Assembly (NCBI GenBank): GCA_003818605.1
Contig: RPQS01000031.1
Coordinates: 1 to 42,414 of the forward strand
DNA length: 42,414 nucleotides
Direction: 5' to 3'
Source of the DNA: Candidatus Zhuqueibacterota bacterium
GTDB taxonomy: Bacteria; Electryoneota; RPQS01
Positions 16,493 to 24,532 of the stretch are shown here, one piece after another. The notes beneath the pieces are model-generated. The model ran no database searches. It was not told where the DNA came from and saw nothing but the letters and a program-made list of their open reading frames with translations. Every line of letters begins with the position of its first letter. The stretch's first letter is position 1. A program made the position numbers and the translations under genes.

Positions 16493-17083
16493 ATGGAAAT
16501 AGGAAGTACCGAGGAGATTAGGGTCGTTAATGAGATTTTAAAGATGCTAAACGAGCTGGAACCTGAAGCCCGTCGCCGCGTCTTGGCAACAGTGGAAACT
16601 TTCATTAAATTTGACAACTTGCAAGTGAACAGCGCACCTCCTCAATCAACAATTGCAGAACTACATGGAAGACAAACCTCGCTCCGCAGTGATGGCGATT
16701 TTTCTACAGATCGCACGATTTCAGCGAAGCAGTTTCTCTTCGACAAGAAACCACAGTCGGACGTGGAAAGAATCGCCTGCTTGGCTTATTACCTCACACA
16801 TTACCAGGACTTGCTTGAATTCCAAACACGGGATGTGAGTTTGCTGAACACCGAGGCTGCCCAACAGAAGTTTTCCAATCCCTCGGTGGCTATAAGTAAT
16901 GCGGCCCGCGCTGGTTACATTATTCCAAGTTCAAAGAGTTATTGGAGGATTAGTGCAATTGGTGAGGTTTATGTTCGTGCACTACCGGATCGTGATGCTG
17001 CAAAAGAAGCCCTCACAGATGCACCAGCCCGAAGGCAGAGAAAAAGCTCGGCTAAACGCGCAAAGAAAATGGTAAAACAATAG
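16493..17083 (+). CDS. Small winged-helix-like protein, first gene of the ParA-RelA/SpoT islet
   Basis: 196 residues. The start has AAAGGAGA four bases upstream. The N-terminal 35 residues are helical (EIRVVNEILKMLNELEPEARRR in part), followed by a low-complexity linker to about 75. A compact domain then runs from about 84 to 168: SDVERIACLAYYLTHYQDL, LLNTEAAQQKFSNPSVAI, AARAGYIIPS, YWRISAIGEVYVRALPDR. The pattern of helices followed by GYI and YWRIS strands resembles a winged helix, so it may bind DNA or protein. The tail is very basic (RRQRKSSAKRAKK), which also fits nucleic acid binding. I recognise similar domains only as uncharacterised proteins. The stop is 7 bases before the parA-like gene, so it belongs to the same transcript. 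Confidence 0.75.
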   Translation: MEIGSTEEIRVVNEILKMLNELEPEARRRVLATVETFIKFDNLQVNSAPPQSTIAELHGRQTSLRSDGDFSTDRTISAKQFLFDKKPQSDVERIACLAYYLTHYQDLLEFQTRDVSLLNTEAAQQKFSNPSVAISNAARAGYIIPSSKSYWRISAIGEVYVRALPDRDAAKEALTDAPARRQRKSSAKRAKKMVKQ

Positions 17084-17090
17084 TCTGTCA

Positions 17091-18062
17091 ATGTCCACTA
17101 TAAAAAAAATAGCTCTATTCAATCACAAAGGCGGAGTAGGTAAGACTAGCCTTTCTGTCAACATCGCCTTTGCGCTTGCAAAGCAAGGACACAGAGTCCT
17201 GCTGGTGGATTCTGATCCCCAATGCAGCCTCACAACATATTTGTCAGACGAGGCAGCAGTAAACGAATGGCTCGATGAATCTGAAACGGACAAGGGTCGT
17301 ACAATATGGTCAGCCGTTCGTCCAGTATTGAAAGGACAGGAAAATCCTCGGGATGTCACGCCGGTTGAGCGAAGAGAGAACCTGTACTTAATCCCCGGCG
17401 ATATCGCTCTTTTCGCAATCGAGGATTATCTATCGGATGCATTCGGCGAGTGCTCGAAAAGGAGATCTGAGGGTTACCAAAAAGTTACGGCGATTGGCCG
17501 AGTTGCGAGTAATGCGGCACTACAAGTGCAAGCTGAGTTTGTTCTATTTGACTCAGGACCGAACATCGGTCCACTCAACAAAGCAATCATCCTCGATTGT
17601 GACGGAATTATAATACCGGCAGCTTGCGACCAGTTTTCCTTGCGCTCCTTCTTAACACTAGGCGTCACTTTAGCTAGGTGGATCAAGGAGTGGGAGGGCT
17701 TGAGCACTCGACCACCAGAAGGGGCACCTATGTTGGGCGGTCGCCCAGAATTGATCGGGTACATTCCACAGAGATTCAAGGTATGGGGGGGGTTGCCAGC
17801 ATCAGACTATTCCATGTTCATGAGTAAGCTCGAATCAAGTTTCAGTAAAGACATAGTAGAGCTATTGCGCGGCAAATTTCCAGACATGGCCATGCGTGGC
17901 GTATCCGAATATAAGCTTGGAGAGGTTAAGGATTTTGGTCAGTCCGCGATTAGAGCTCAAAGAGAAGGGCTTCCTTGGTGGGAAGTTGGAGGTGCGGCAG
18001 CTTCCGCGTGGCCAGTATTTAATGGAATAGCCAATAGGCTCAAGGACTATTTCAATGCCTGA
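17091..18062 (+). CDS. ParA/MinD-type ATPase
   Basis: 323 residues of the ParA/SIMIBI class. The deviant Walker A is KGGVGKTS (13-20) with the signature lysine at K13, Walker A' is VLLVDSDPQCSLT (36-48), and Walker B-like FVLFDSGPNIGPLN lies near 152-165. The later stretch IPAACDQFSLRS matches the adenine/dimer region. ParA proteins form ATP-dependent dimers on DNA and position plasmids, chromosomes or complexes. No ParB gene or parS-like repeats are visible, and the gene sits between a small winged-helix-like protein and a RelA/SpoT-domain protein, overlapping the latter by 8 bases. It is therefore more likely an orphan ATPase of an accessory module than a chromosome partition protein. C-terminal residues 210-323 are longer than in minimal ParA. 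Confidence 0.9.
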   Translation: MSTIKKIALFNHKGGVGKTSLSVNIAFALAKQGHRVLLVDSDPQCSLTTYLSDEAAVNEWLDESETDKGRTIWSAVRPVLKGQENPRDVTPVERRENLYLIPGDIALFAIEDYLSDAFGECSKRRSEGYQKVTAIGRVASNAALQVQAEFVLFDSGPNIGPLNKAIILDCDGIIIPAACDQFSLRSFLTLGVTLARWIKEWEGLSTRPPEGAPMLGGRPELIGYIPQRFKVWGGLPASDYSMFMSKLESSFSKDIVELLRGKFPDMAMRGVSEYKLGEVKDFGQSAIRAQREGLPWWEVGGAAASAWPVFNGIANRLKDYFNA

Positions 18063-18801
18063 CACAAATATTCCAGAAGTGTTCAACCTTGAACAATACA
18101 TAAACGCACATCTTGCGCTATACCATGATAGCCATTCCCAGTTGACAAGCATCATGGATGACTTGGTAAATCAGATTTCAAGCTACAAGAACCTGAAGGA
18201 TCATGTTCATACAATAAAGAGCAGGATCAAATCGGAATCCAGCATAGCTGACTCACTTCGGCGCAAGTATAACAAAACGAAAGTTCCCATACCAAGTGAT
18301 GAACTCTTTCGAGGGATAAATGACATCATTGGTATGCGGATTTTGCACTTGCAGAGAGCCCAGATAGAACAGATAAACAAAGGCCTGCTCGAGTGGATTG
18401 ATGCATATAATTATGAGAAATTGGAGGGTCCAATTGCCAAGGTTTACGACAACGAGACCAAAGCGTTTTTTGAAAAACTTGGGATTGACACGGAATCGAA
18501 CGCACGAATGTATACGAGCGTGCACTATGTGGTTCTAAACAATACTAAGAGCAGATATTCATTCGAGATACAAGTTCGAACACTTCTTGAAGAGGCGTGG
18601 GGAGAGGTGGATCACAAAATAAACTACCCAAATCCAACAACGAGCGTCGCGTGTTTAGGACAGATTCGGTCGCTAGCGCATTTGACAACGGGGTGCAATC
18701 GTCTGATTGATTCGATACTTCGTTCCCACGAAGAATATGCTGTTTTAACTGAATCTTTACAAAAGCGGAATACTGAAAATTCAACGCAACATACGAGATA
18801 G
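18055..18801 (+). CDS. RelA/SpoT synthetase-domain protein (stand-alone)
   Basis: 248 residues with a single RelA/SpoT nucleotidyl-pyrophosphotransferase domain. Motifs are KSRIKS (55-60), INDIIGMRI (88-96, D90), MYTSVHYVV (152-160, with the guanine-stacking tyrosine position Y153 and H157), and FEIQVRTLLEEAWGEVDHK (170-188, E171, W182, H187). All core synthetase residues seem kept, so activity is plausible, although the usual G before the tyrosine (GYRS) is M here. There is no HD hydrolase, TGS or ACT domain, so it is a small alarmone synthetase or a toxSAS-like enzyme that may instead pyrophosphorylate tRNA. A helical N-terminus (1-50) precedes the domain. ATG overlaps the ParA stop by 8 bases. 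A bidirectional terminator follows 35 bases later. Confidence 0.88.
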   Translation: MPDTNIPEVFNLEQYINAHLALYHDSHSQLTSIMDDLVNQISSYKNLKDHVHTIKSRIKSESSIADSLRRKYNKTKVPIPSDELFRGINDIIGMRILHLQRAQIEQINKGLLEWIDAYNYEKLEGPIAKVYDNETKAFFEKLGIDTESNARMYTSVHYVVLNNTKSRYSFEIQVRTLLEEAWGEVDHKINYPNPTTSVACLGQIRSLAHLTTGCNRLIDSILRSHEEYAVLTESLQKRNTENSTQHTR

Positions 18802-18835
18802 TATCGCTCACGCAAACTTACCGTAATACAAATAG

Positions 18836-18868
18836 AAAAGCGGAACACCAAAAGATGCTCCGCTTTTT
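18836..18868. terminator. Bidirectional terminator between the islet and the cupin gene
   Basis: The stem AAAAGCGGA/TCCGCTTTT has A and T tracts on both sides, so it works in either direction. It ends the plus-strand RelA/SpoT transcript and the minus-strand cupin transcript. Confidence 0.85.
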
Positions 18869-18885
18869 ATATACTAACCGAAAAA

Positions 18886-19200
18886 TTAGATATCTTCGAT
18901 CAGCAGCAGACGAACCACCGGAGTCAGCGAGCGGGCTTTGTGTCGATCGGCTTCGTCTGCCGAAATAATGATTCCGTCCCCTGCATGGAAAATAACTTTT
19001 TCGCCGTGGAAATCAATCTCCAGAGTGCCTTCTAAAACATACCCGATATGTCCGCGCCTGCACCAATCCGGTTCGACAAACTGATCGGTGAATTCCACGA
19101 TGCGAATCTGCTTGCCCTGAGTTTGGAATACTTTCGCTCTCTGCCCGGGCAGAGCGGATTGCCAGTCTATGGAATTGAAGTTTATGCTATGAGGATTCAT
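18886..19200 (-). CDS. Small cupin-domain protein
   Basis: 104 residues forming one cupin beta-barrel: RIVEFTDQFVEPDWCRRGHIGYVLEG corresponds in part to cupin motif 1 (with the H-x-G-Y-V-L-E-G core near 51-58), and HAGDGIIISADEADRHKA (67-84) to motif 2. Not all the usual metal-binding histidines are obvious, so enzymatic activity is uncertain and a sensor or storage role is possible. A TATAAT hexamer lies only two bases before the ATG, too close for a normal leader. It shares a terminator with the islet and is divergent from a 25-codon ORF. Confidence 0.8.
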   Translation of the reverse strand: MNPHSINFNSIDWQSALPGQRAKVFQTQGKQIRIVEFTDQFVEPDWCRRGHIGYVLEGTLEIDFHGEKVIFHAGDGIIISADEADRHKARSLTPVVRLLLIEDI

Positions 19201-19272
19201 AAATTATAGGCTATTCTTTGTATTGCGTTTAAGAGAAAAATGTCGTATATTTGGGATGTGCAATATTCATTA

Positions 19273-19300
19273 TTGCGTAACATTTATAAAAGTATATTAT
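19273..19300 (+). promoter_or_regulatory. Possible promoter of the 25-codon ORF
   Basis: TTGCGT (19273-19278) and TATTAT (19295-19300) are separated by 16 bases, 34 bases before the start codon at 19335. The region is AT-rich, so chance matches are possible. Confidence 0.45.
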
Positions 19301-19334
19301 GTGTTGAGTGGGTACATTTAACAAGGAGGGATTC

Positions 19335-19412
19335 ATGAGTGAGGTATTTATTCTCTGTCTAATATGGGCCTTGACTGATCTTGTCAAGGTATCAAAGAGA
19401 AAAGATCAGTAA
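19335..19412 (+). CDS. 25-residue membrane peptide
   Basis: A short ORF with a near-perfect SD (AAGGAGGG, four bases before ATG). The peptide starts MSEVFILCLIWALTDL and ends VKVSKRKDQ: one hydrophobic segment followed by a basic tail, as in small single-span membrane proteins oriented with the C-terminus in the cytoplasm. A possible promoter lies upstream and a strong hairpin terminator begins 20 bases after the stop, so it looks like a complete monocistronic unit. I do not recognise the peptide. It could also be a leader peptide, but no downstream gene on this strand could be controlled. The SD and terminator make it unlikely to be chance, yet translation is unproven. Confidence 0.6.
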   Translation: MSEVFILCLIWALTDLVKVSKRKDQ

Positions 19413-19431
19413 TTTTTGTTTTAATGTCGAG

Positions 19432-19467
19432 CCGCACCCCGTCAGCGATGGCGGGGTGCGGTTTATT
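19432..19467 (+). terminator. Terminator after the 25-codon ORF, shared with the aminotransferase gene
   Basis: A 10-base-pair stem CCGCACCCCG/CGGGGTGCGG (19432-19461) is followed on the plus strand by TTTATT. On the minus strand it lies about 45 bases after the aminotransferase stop and may also terminate that transcript. Confidence 0.75.
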
Positions 19468-19507
19468 AATCTGTTGCTGGATCTCTGAAACACGCATGAA
19501 CTCCGGA

Positions 19508-20695
19508 TCAAATATCGCGAAAATACTTTTCAATTCTTCCGCACGCTTCCTTGATCGTCTCATCCGAGGCTGCAAAGCTAAAACGGATAGCGCGGTCGTC
19601 CCCGAAAACCACTCCCGCCATCGTGGCCACGTATTTCTCTTCGAGCAATTGCATAGACACCTTCAGTGAACCGGGATACGGTTTCCCCGCCGCTTTCCAG
19701 ATTCCGTCAATGCGCGGAAACATATAAAAGGCACCCTCGGGCTTGGGAGCTTCCACATGCGGCCACTTGGAAACGATGGAATAAATCAGATCACGCCGCT
19801 TTTCGAATACTTTCCGCATTTCCTCACGGTCGCGTTGGTCGTTGGAAACCGCTTCAATCGTCGCGTGCTGAGCTATTGCGCTCGGCGATGAGGTCATCTG
19901 TGATTGCAGTTTGGCCGCCGCAGCCACGATTTCCTTCGGCCCGCAGCCCCAACCCAACCGCCAGCCCGTCATCGCGTACGTTTTCGACGTGCTGCTCACG
20001 TAAAGAGTGCGTTCGTACAACTCCGGAATGTGCGCGGGCGAAGCCTGCTGCCTTCCGTCATAGAGCAGATGCTCATACACTTCATCCGCTAAAACCCACG
20101 CGTTCGATTTTAAAATCACCGGAGCCAGCGCGGCGATTTCCTCTTTCGAATAAGTCGTGGACGACGGATTATTCGGCGTGACCAGCACGATCATTTTTGT
20201 TTTCGGTGTGATCGCTCTCTGCAATTGTTCGGGCGAAATCAGATACCGGTTTTTCGGTTCGGTTTCTAAAATAACGGGTACACCTTCAGCCAATTTGATC
20301 AATTCCGGATAAGCTAAAAAATACGGCGCGGGCAGAATCACTTCATCACCCGGATTGATCGCTGCCAATAAGAAATTCGTAATAACATGCTTGCCGCCGT
20401 TGGATACGATAATCTGATCCGGCGCATAGGACAGGTTTTGATCGCGTTCTATCTTGCTCGAAATCGCTTTGCGCAAGGCCAGCGTGCCGCGCCCTTCCGT
20501 ATAGTGCGTGATGCCGTGATCAATCGCATATTTGCCGGCTTCGCGAATCGGCGGCGGCGTGTCGAAATCCGGTTCGCCTACGGAAAGCGAAAGTACGGGC
20601 TTGCCTTCCGCTTTCAACGCGGCCGTGCGGGCGACAACTTCTAAGGTTAATGCGGATGAAATGCGAGTTGTCCGCTCAGCAGGAGAATGAATCAA
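19508..20695 (-). CDS. Pyridoxal-phosphate aminotransferase, class I (aspartate aminotransferase-like), second copy
   Basis: About 395 residues. Hallmarks are SVGEPDFDTP (38-47), the cofactor-binding SNGGKHVITN (98-107), VTPNNPSST (172-180), ADEVYEHL (203-210) and the Schiff-base lysine K238 in SSTSKTYAMTGWRLGWG. The N-terminus (AERTTRISSALTLEVVARTA) is typical of the Thermus-type aspartate/prephenate aminotransferase subgroup. I chose the TTG at 20695 because GGAGG lies five bases upstream; an in-frame GTG at 20707 would overlap that SD. It differs clearly from the pckA-linked aminotransferase at 14669-15886, so the two may use different amino acids. It stands alone with a terminator at 19432-19461. 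Confidence 0.92.
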   Translation of the reverse strand: MIHSPAERTTRISSALTLEVVARTAALKAEGKPVLSLSVGEPDFDTPPPIREAGKYAIDHGITHYTEGRGTLALRKAISSKIERDQNLSYAPDQIIVSNGGKHVITNFLLAAINPGDEVILPAPYFLAYPELIKLAEGVPVILETEPKNRYLISPEQLQRAITPKTKMIVLVTPNNPSSTTYSKEEIAALAPVILKSNAWVLADEVYEHLLYDGRQQASPAHIPELYERTLYVSSTSKTYAMTGWRLGWGCGPKEIVAAAAKLQSQMTSSPSAIAQHATIEAVSNDQRDREEMRKVFEKRRDLIYSIVSKWPHVEAPKPEGAFYMFPRIDGIWKAAGKPYPGSLKVSMQLLEEKYVATMAGVVFGDDRAIRFSFAASDETIKEACGRIEKYFRDI

Positions 20696-21035
20696 GAAAA
20701 CCTCCACAAGTTCTGAATGCGATAAGATACAAAATTACACTCTCAGAGAAAAGCCGGGCTCTCACCAAATATCATTATATTCTCGCTTTCCTGATCTTGA
20801 AAACGTCTATTTGCCTACTCGCTCTTTTGCACTTCAAGATTACGGTTGAAAAACACAAATTGCTCAAAGGTCACACTAAGTTTATATTCCGGTGAAGAAG
20901 TCTTTTATTGTGTTATTTCAGTAAAAACAATCCCTGAATAGTGCCGATATGGATTAATATACTCGGCATACTGATTGCGAAAGCTATGGTCGTGCGGATG
21001 GATAAGAAATGAGATGCAACTTGAGAGGTACAACA
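20696..21035. other. Intergenic region between divergent genes
   Basis: About 340 bases carrying the upstream regions of the minus-strand aminotransferase and the plus-strand lipoprotein. An open frame at 20650-20895 overlaps the aminotransferase start and has no SD. No RNA gene or convincing operator is seen. Confidence 0.5.
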
Positions 21036-21653
21036 ATGACTATCAGCCAGATGATTAGAAAACGCTTAATCCCGTCGCTGCTTTGCGCGATGGTGATGCT
21101 GTTGGCGGTCAGCTGCTCTACCGATTTTTCCACGGCACCCGATCTCCAAAATGATGCGGAAATGCTGGCTGCCAATCCGCCCTCCGCCATTCCGGTAGCA
21201 GAAAAAGGTCCGATGCCCGGCTACCGCTATTTAAAACTTGGGCCGAATCATGCGACGTCCACACTGGATGATGATCCGCTCTATGCTTCACGTTTCATTC
21301 AGGCATGGCGCGGCGGGGAAGTTCGAATCAGCAATTTTGTCAGAGTGGTTGTTCCCCGCTGGACCCTCCCTTACGATGTAAATTTAACGATTACTGTTCC
21401 AGATCCGGAAATTGCGGCAGCGGAATTTGGTCCGCATCCCCTGCAATTCAACGGGTACGTACAAATTATCTGGGAGATCCACGAATTCGATCTTCCTGAC
21501 GATTTCGACTACGATTCGGTAGAGGCGTGGTATGAGAACGATAATGGAACATTCGAACCATTGCAGACAAGCTGGGACTGGAATTACGCCCATTTAACCG
21601 TGTATACCAACCATTTCTCACGCTATATCATTACGCAAAAGGTAACCAGTTAG
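21036..21653 (+). CDS. Predicted lipoprotein of unknown function (ZU5-like domain)
   Basis: About 205 residues from the ATG at 21036, which has a GAGAGGT SD. A type II signal peptide ends in a lipobox-like AVSC (C27), followed by STDFSTAPD; after processing it would be anchored to the inner or outer membrane. Residues 85-130 (NFVRVVVPRWTLPYDVNLTI and TVPDP) have the pattern of a ZU5-like beta-sandwich (IP..A....tI), and the C-terminus (TVYTNHFSRYIITQ) repeats the HFSRY ending seen in many uncharacterised FCB lipoproteins. Function unknown. An earlier ATG at 21009 would put nine extra residues before the signal peptide and lacks an SD. A strong terminator follows. Confidence 0.75.
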   Translation: MTISQMIRKRLIPSLLCAMVMLLAVSCSTDFSTAPDLQNDAEMLAANPPSAIPVAEKGPMPGYRYLKLGPNHATSTLDDDPLYASRFIQAWRGGEVRISNFVRVVVPRWTLPYDVNLTITVPDPEIAAAEFGPHPLQFNGYVQIIWEIHEFDLPDDFDYDSVEAWYENDNGTFEPLQTSWDWNYAHLTVYTNHFSRYIITQKVTS

Positions 21654-21679
21654 TCTACTCCTGATTCCCAATAGCAAGC

Positions 21680-21714
21680 AGTGGCGGCTTTTATAAGCCG
21701 CCACTTGCTTTTTC
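21680..21714 (+). terminator. Rho-independent terminator of the lipoprotein gene
   Basis: An 11-base-pair stem AGTGGCGGCTT/AAGCCGCCACT with a TTAT loop (21680-21705) is followed by TGCTTTTT, 27 bases after the stop. Confidence 0.88.
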
Positions 21715-21942
21715 TGTCCGGATGATAGAAATACGTGAAATTCTTCTCTTGACTTTTTGAAGAAACGTGCTTAAATAAAGTATTCCTGCCTCTGGATCCT
21801 CCCATTCCCGAGATCAAGGCGAATCCCGCTTCTTCCAATGTGGAGATTACGGCAAGCGGGTTCGTTTTTTAAACAACCAATCGGAAACCTCCTGTATTCT
21901 CAATAATTTTAAGATATTGTTACACAATTTGGAGTTCTTGCC

Positions 21943-24216
21943 ATGAACATCTTTGAAGAGTCTTGCGAGTACCACCGCAGCGGACGGCCGGGAAAGATCG
22001 AAATTGCTTTGACAAAGCCCTGCCAAACACAGCACGATCTGTCTCTGGCCTACAGCCCAGGTGTCGCAGGCCCGTGTCTTGAGATCGAGAAAAATCCAGC
22101 CGATGCAAATATTTACACCATGAAGGGCAACTTGGTGGCGGTCGTATCCAACGGTACCGCGGTCCTCGGACTTGGAGATATCGGCGCATTAGCCGGCAAG
22201 CCGGTCATGGAAGGCAAGGGAGTACTCTTTAAAAGATTCGCCGATGTGGATGTATTCGATATCGAAATTAACAGCCATAATTCCGACGAGATCATCAAGG
22301 TCTGCCAACTCCTTGAACCGACGTTCGGCGGCATCAACCTCGAAGACATCAAGGCACCCGAGTGCTTCTATATTGAAGAGACGCTCAAGGCGACGATGAA
22401 TATTCCGGTCTTTCACGATGATCAGCACGGCACGGCCATTATCTCCGGTGCGGCGCTGGTCAATGCGTTGGAGCTGGTGAAAAAAGACATTTCCAAAGTG
22501 CGCGTGGTTTTCTGCGGCGCGGGCGCGTCCGGTATTGCTTGCGCAAAGATGTGGGAAACCCTCGGTGTGCGGCGCGAGAACTTCCTGATGGTGGATACTA
22601 AGGGCGTTCTCTGGGAAGGCCGGGAAGATTTGGATCCCAAGCATCCGAAGTACAACAAGTATAAAGCGTACTTCACGCAGAAGACCAATTTGCGGACGCT
22701 GGAACAAGCCTTGAAGGAGGCGGACGTTTTCTGCGGCGTGTCGGTCAAGGATCAAGTTACGAAAGACATGGTGCGCTCGATGGCCAAGGATCCCATCGTG
22801 TTCGCGATGGCCAATCCCGATCCGGAAATCACCTATCCCGACGCGAAAGACGCGCGCAAAGACGTCATCATGGCGACGGGCCGCAGCGATTATCCCAATC
22901 AGGTCAACAACGTGCTCGGCTTCCCGTTCATTTTCCGCGGGACACTCGATTGCCACGCTTCGCAGATCAACGAAGAGATGAAGATCGCGGCGTCCAAATC
23001 GTTGGCCGCACTGGCCAAGGAAGACGTGCCGGATTACGTCTGCGCCGCGTACAAGATGGATCGCATTCACTTCGGGCGTGAGTATCTGATTCCCAAGCCC
23101 GTGGATCACCGCGTGTTGTTGTGGGAAGCCGTGGCCGTGGCCAAGGCCGCCTGCGAAAGCGGCGTCGCCCGCAAGCCGATCACCGATTTCGATGCGTATC
23201 GCGATCAACTTGAAGCACGTCTCGGACATGGTCGCGAAATCGTGCGCATGTTTATTAACAAAGCGAAGCGCGCACCCCAGCGCATTGTTTTTCCCGAAGG
23301 CGAACATCCGAAAATTCTGCGCGCCGCAGAACTCATCATGCAGGAAGGCATCGGCACACCCGTACTCATCGGCCATACGAATATCATCGAGCAGCGGAAG
23401 GAGCAATTGGGACTCGCGCTGCACGGCTGTGAAATCGTGGATATTCACAAACTGACGCCTGATGAAATCAATAACTACGTCGAAGAGCTCTGGAAGGTAC
23501 GCCATCGCAAGGGCGTCACGCGTGCGGAAGCCCGCAAATTATTGGGCGATCCGAACTACCTCGGAACAATGTTTTTAAGACTCGGCAAAGCCGATGCATT
23601 AGTGGCCGGAGTGGGACAGCACTATCCCGACACCATTCGACCCGCTCTGCAGCTTCTGAAGAAAAAGCCGGGCGTAAATACGGTGGCCGCGCTCTATGCG
23701 TTGGTGTTCAAAGAACAAACTGTTTTCCTGGCCGATACGGCCGTCAACCTCGGCCGCAATGAACCGGAAAATCTGGCGGAAACTGCGATCTTGTCCGCCG
23801 ATACCGTCCGTAAATTCGGAGTGGAGCCGCGTGTGGCGATGCTCAGTTTCTCGAATTTCGGCAGCGTCAATCATCCCGACGCCCGCAAGGTTGCACAGGC
23901 GGTGGAACTCGTGCGCAAGCAGCGTCCCGACATCGTGATTGACGGCGAAATGCAGGCCGACACGGCGGTGATGGAATCCATCATCAACAACACCTATCCG
24001 TTCTCCGCGCTCAAGGGCGGACCGGCCAATACGCTCATCTTCCCCGACATGACCAGCGCGAACATCGCTTATAAGCTACTCTGGCATCTTGGTCATGCCG
24101 ATGCCATCGGCCCGATTCTGATGGGAATGGACAAGAGCGTACACGTGCTGCAGCGCGAATGCGACGTGAGCGATATCGTACAAATGGCCGCCTATGCGGT
24201 CGTGGATGCGAAGTAG
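21943..24216 (+). CDS. maeB: NADP-dependent malic enzyme with phosphotransacetylase-like domain
   Basis: 757 residues in the two-domain MaeB layout. The malic enzyme part (1-430) oxidatively decarboxylates malate to pyruvate, giving NADPH. Visible are the catalytic tyrosine in [12 protein letters not shown] (Y37), GKPVMEGKG (85-93), [10 protein letters not shown] (133-142) with metal ligands, FHDDQHGTA (157-165) and the dinucleotide-binding GAGASGIA (192-199). From about 447 ([17 protein letters not shown]) to the end is a phosphate acetyl/butyryltransferase-like domain, known in MaeB as an acetyl-CoA-sensing regulatory module rather than an active enzyme. The ATG at 21943 has a TGGAG SD. It is a single-gene unit ending in a terminator. 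With pckA and the transhydrogenase it forms the C4-C3 and NADPH node. Confidence 0.95.
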   Translation: MNIFEESCEYHRSGRPGKIEIALTKPCQTQHDLSLAYSPGVAGPCLEIEKNPADANIYTMKGNLVAVVSNGTAVLGLGDIGALAGKPVMEGKGVLFKRFADVDVFDIEINSHNSDEIIKVCQLLEPTFGGINLEDIKAPECFYIEETLKATMNIPVFHDDQHGTAIISGAALVNALELVKKDISKVRVVFCGAGASGIACAKMWETLGVRRENFLMVDTKGVLWEGREDLDPKHPKYNKYKAYFTQKTNLRTLEQALKEADVFCGVSVKDQVTKDMVRSMAKDPIVFAMANPDPEITYPDAKDARKDVIMATGRSDYPNQVNNVLGFPFIFRGTLDCHASQINEEMKIAASKSLAALAKEDVPDYVCAAYKMDRIHFGREYLIPKPVDHRVLLWEAVAVAKAACESGVARKPITDFDAYRDQLEARLGHGREIVRMFINKAKRAPQRIVFPEGEHPKILRAAELIMQEGIGTPVLIGHTNIIEQRKEQLGLALHGCEIVDIHKLTPDEINNYVEELWKVRHRKGVTRAEARKLLGDPNYLGTMFLRLGKADALVAGVGQHYPDTIRPALQLLKKKPGVNTVAALYALVFKEQTVFLADTAVNLGRNEPENLAETAILSADTVRKFGVEPRVAMLSFSNFGSVNHPDARKVAQAVELVRKQRPDIVIDGEMQADTAVMESIINNTYPFSALKGGPANTLIFPDMTSANIAYKLLWHLGHADAIGPILMGMDKSVHVLQRECDVSDIVQMAAYAVVDAK

Positions 24217-24236
24217 GCTATAGAATTCTGAATCGG

Positions 24237-24270
24237 AAAGGCGGCGTGTAACAGCGCCGCCTTTCTGTTC
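24237..24270 (+). terminator. Terminator of maeB
   Basis: A 10-base-pair stem AAAGGCGGCG/CGCCGCCTTT with loop TGTAACAG starts 20 bases after the stop. The following T-tract is short (CTGTT). Confidence 0.7.
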
Positions 24271-24455
24271 GCAGATGGTGAGTAGGGGCACGACATGTCG
24301 TGTCCGTCTTCCGTAGCCGCGCACGGCTGTGCGATCTTACGAATAATCGCGAGAGGTGAGGACACCCGCTCACGGCGGACAAGATTCCGGTCGGGTTGCG
24401 ACCAACACCCGGGAGGGTGTTGGCTAGTGATCTGATTCGGCGGGGAAGCTGAAGA

Positions 24456-24487
24456 ACCCCCCTTTTATCCCCCCGTCCACGGGGGGA
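24456..24487 (+). repeat. C6/G6 intergenic hairpin element, copy 1
   Basis: The pattern is ACCCCCC-TTTTAT-CCCCCC-GTCCAC-GGGGGG. The same pattern occurs in opposite orientation at 41539-41573. It lies in the spacer upstream of the OPT gene. Similar C/G-run hairpins are scattered in many bacterial genomes and have no settled function. Confidence 0.65.
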
Positions 24488-24532
24488 AATACGAAATCAA
24501 TTGACTGTTGAGATACACGGAGATTGTGCAAC

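Larger units (their letters stand above)
24217..24532. other. Hairpin-rich spacer between maeB and the OPT gene
   Basis: About 315 bases with the maeB terminator and then several palindromes: CACGACATGTCGTG near 24287, GGTCG/CGACC near 24391, CAACACCC/GGGTGTTG near 24403, and a C6/G6 element at 24456-24487. No gene is visible. The composition and hairpin style resemble the spacer at 12411-13031. Confidence 0.6.

Noticed and set aside
16360-18880. Islet as part of a plasmid or integrated element with ParAB partition
   Set aside because: No parB, no parS-like repeats, no integrase, no attachment-site repeats and no tRNA next to it; the ATPase is better explained as part of the three-gene module.
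19201-19210. TATAAT two bases before the cupin start as a leaderless promoter
   Set aside because: Transcription would start inside the coding region, and no suitable -35 at 17 bases is convincing; probably chance in AT-rich DNA.
20650-20895. 81-codon frame upstream of the lipoprotein gene
   Set aside because: It overlaps the start of the second aminotransferase on the other strand and has no SD; the hydrophobic stretch is not enough to support it.
22189-23505. Open frame of 438 codons on the minus strand
   Set aside because: It lies entirely antisense to maeB, which is unmistakable in its own frame; the antisense product has no recognisable motif and no SD.
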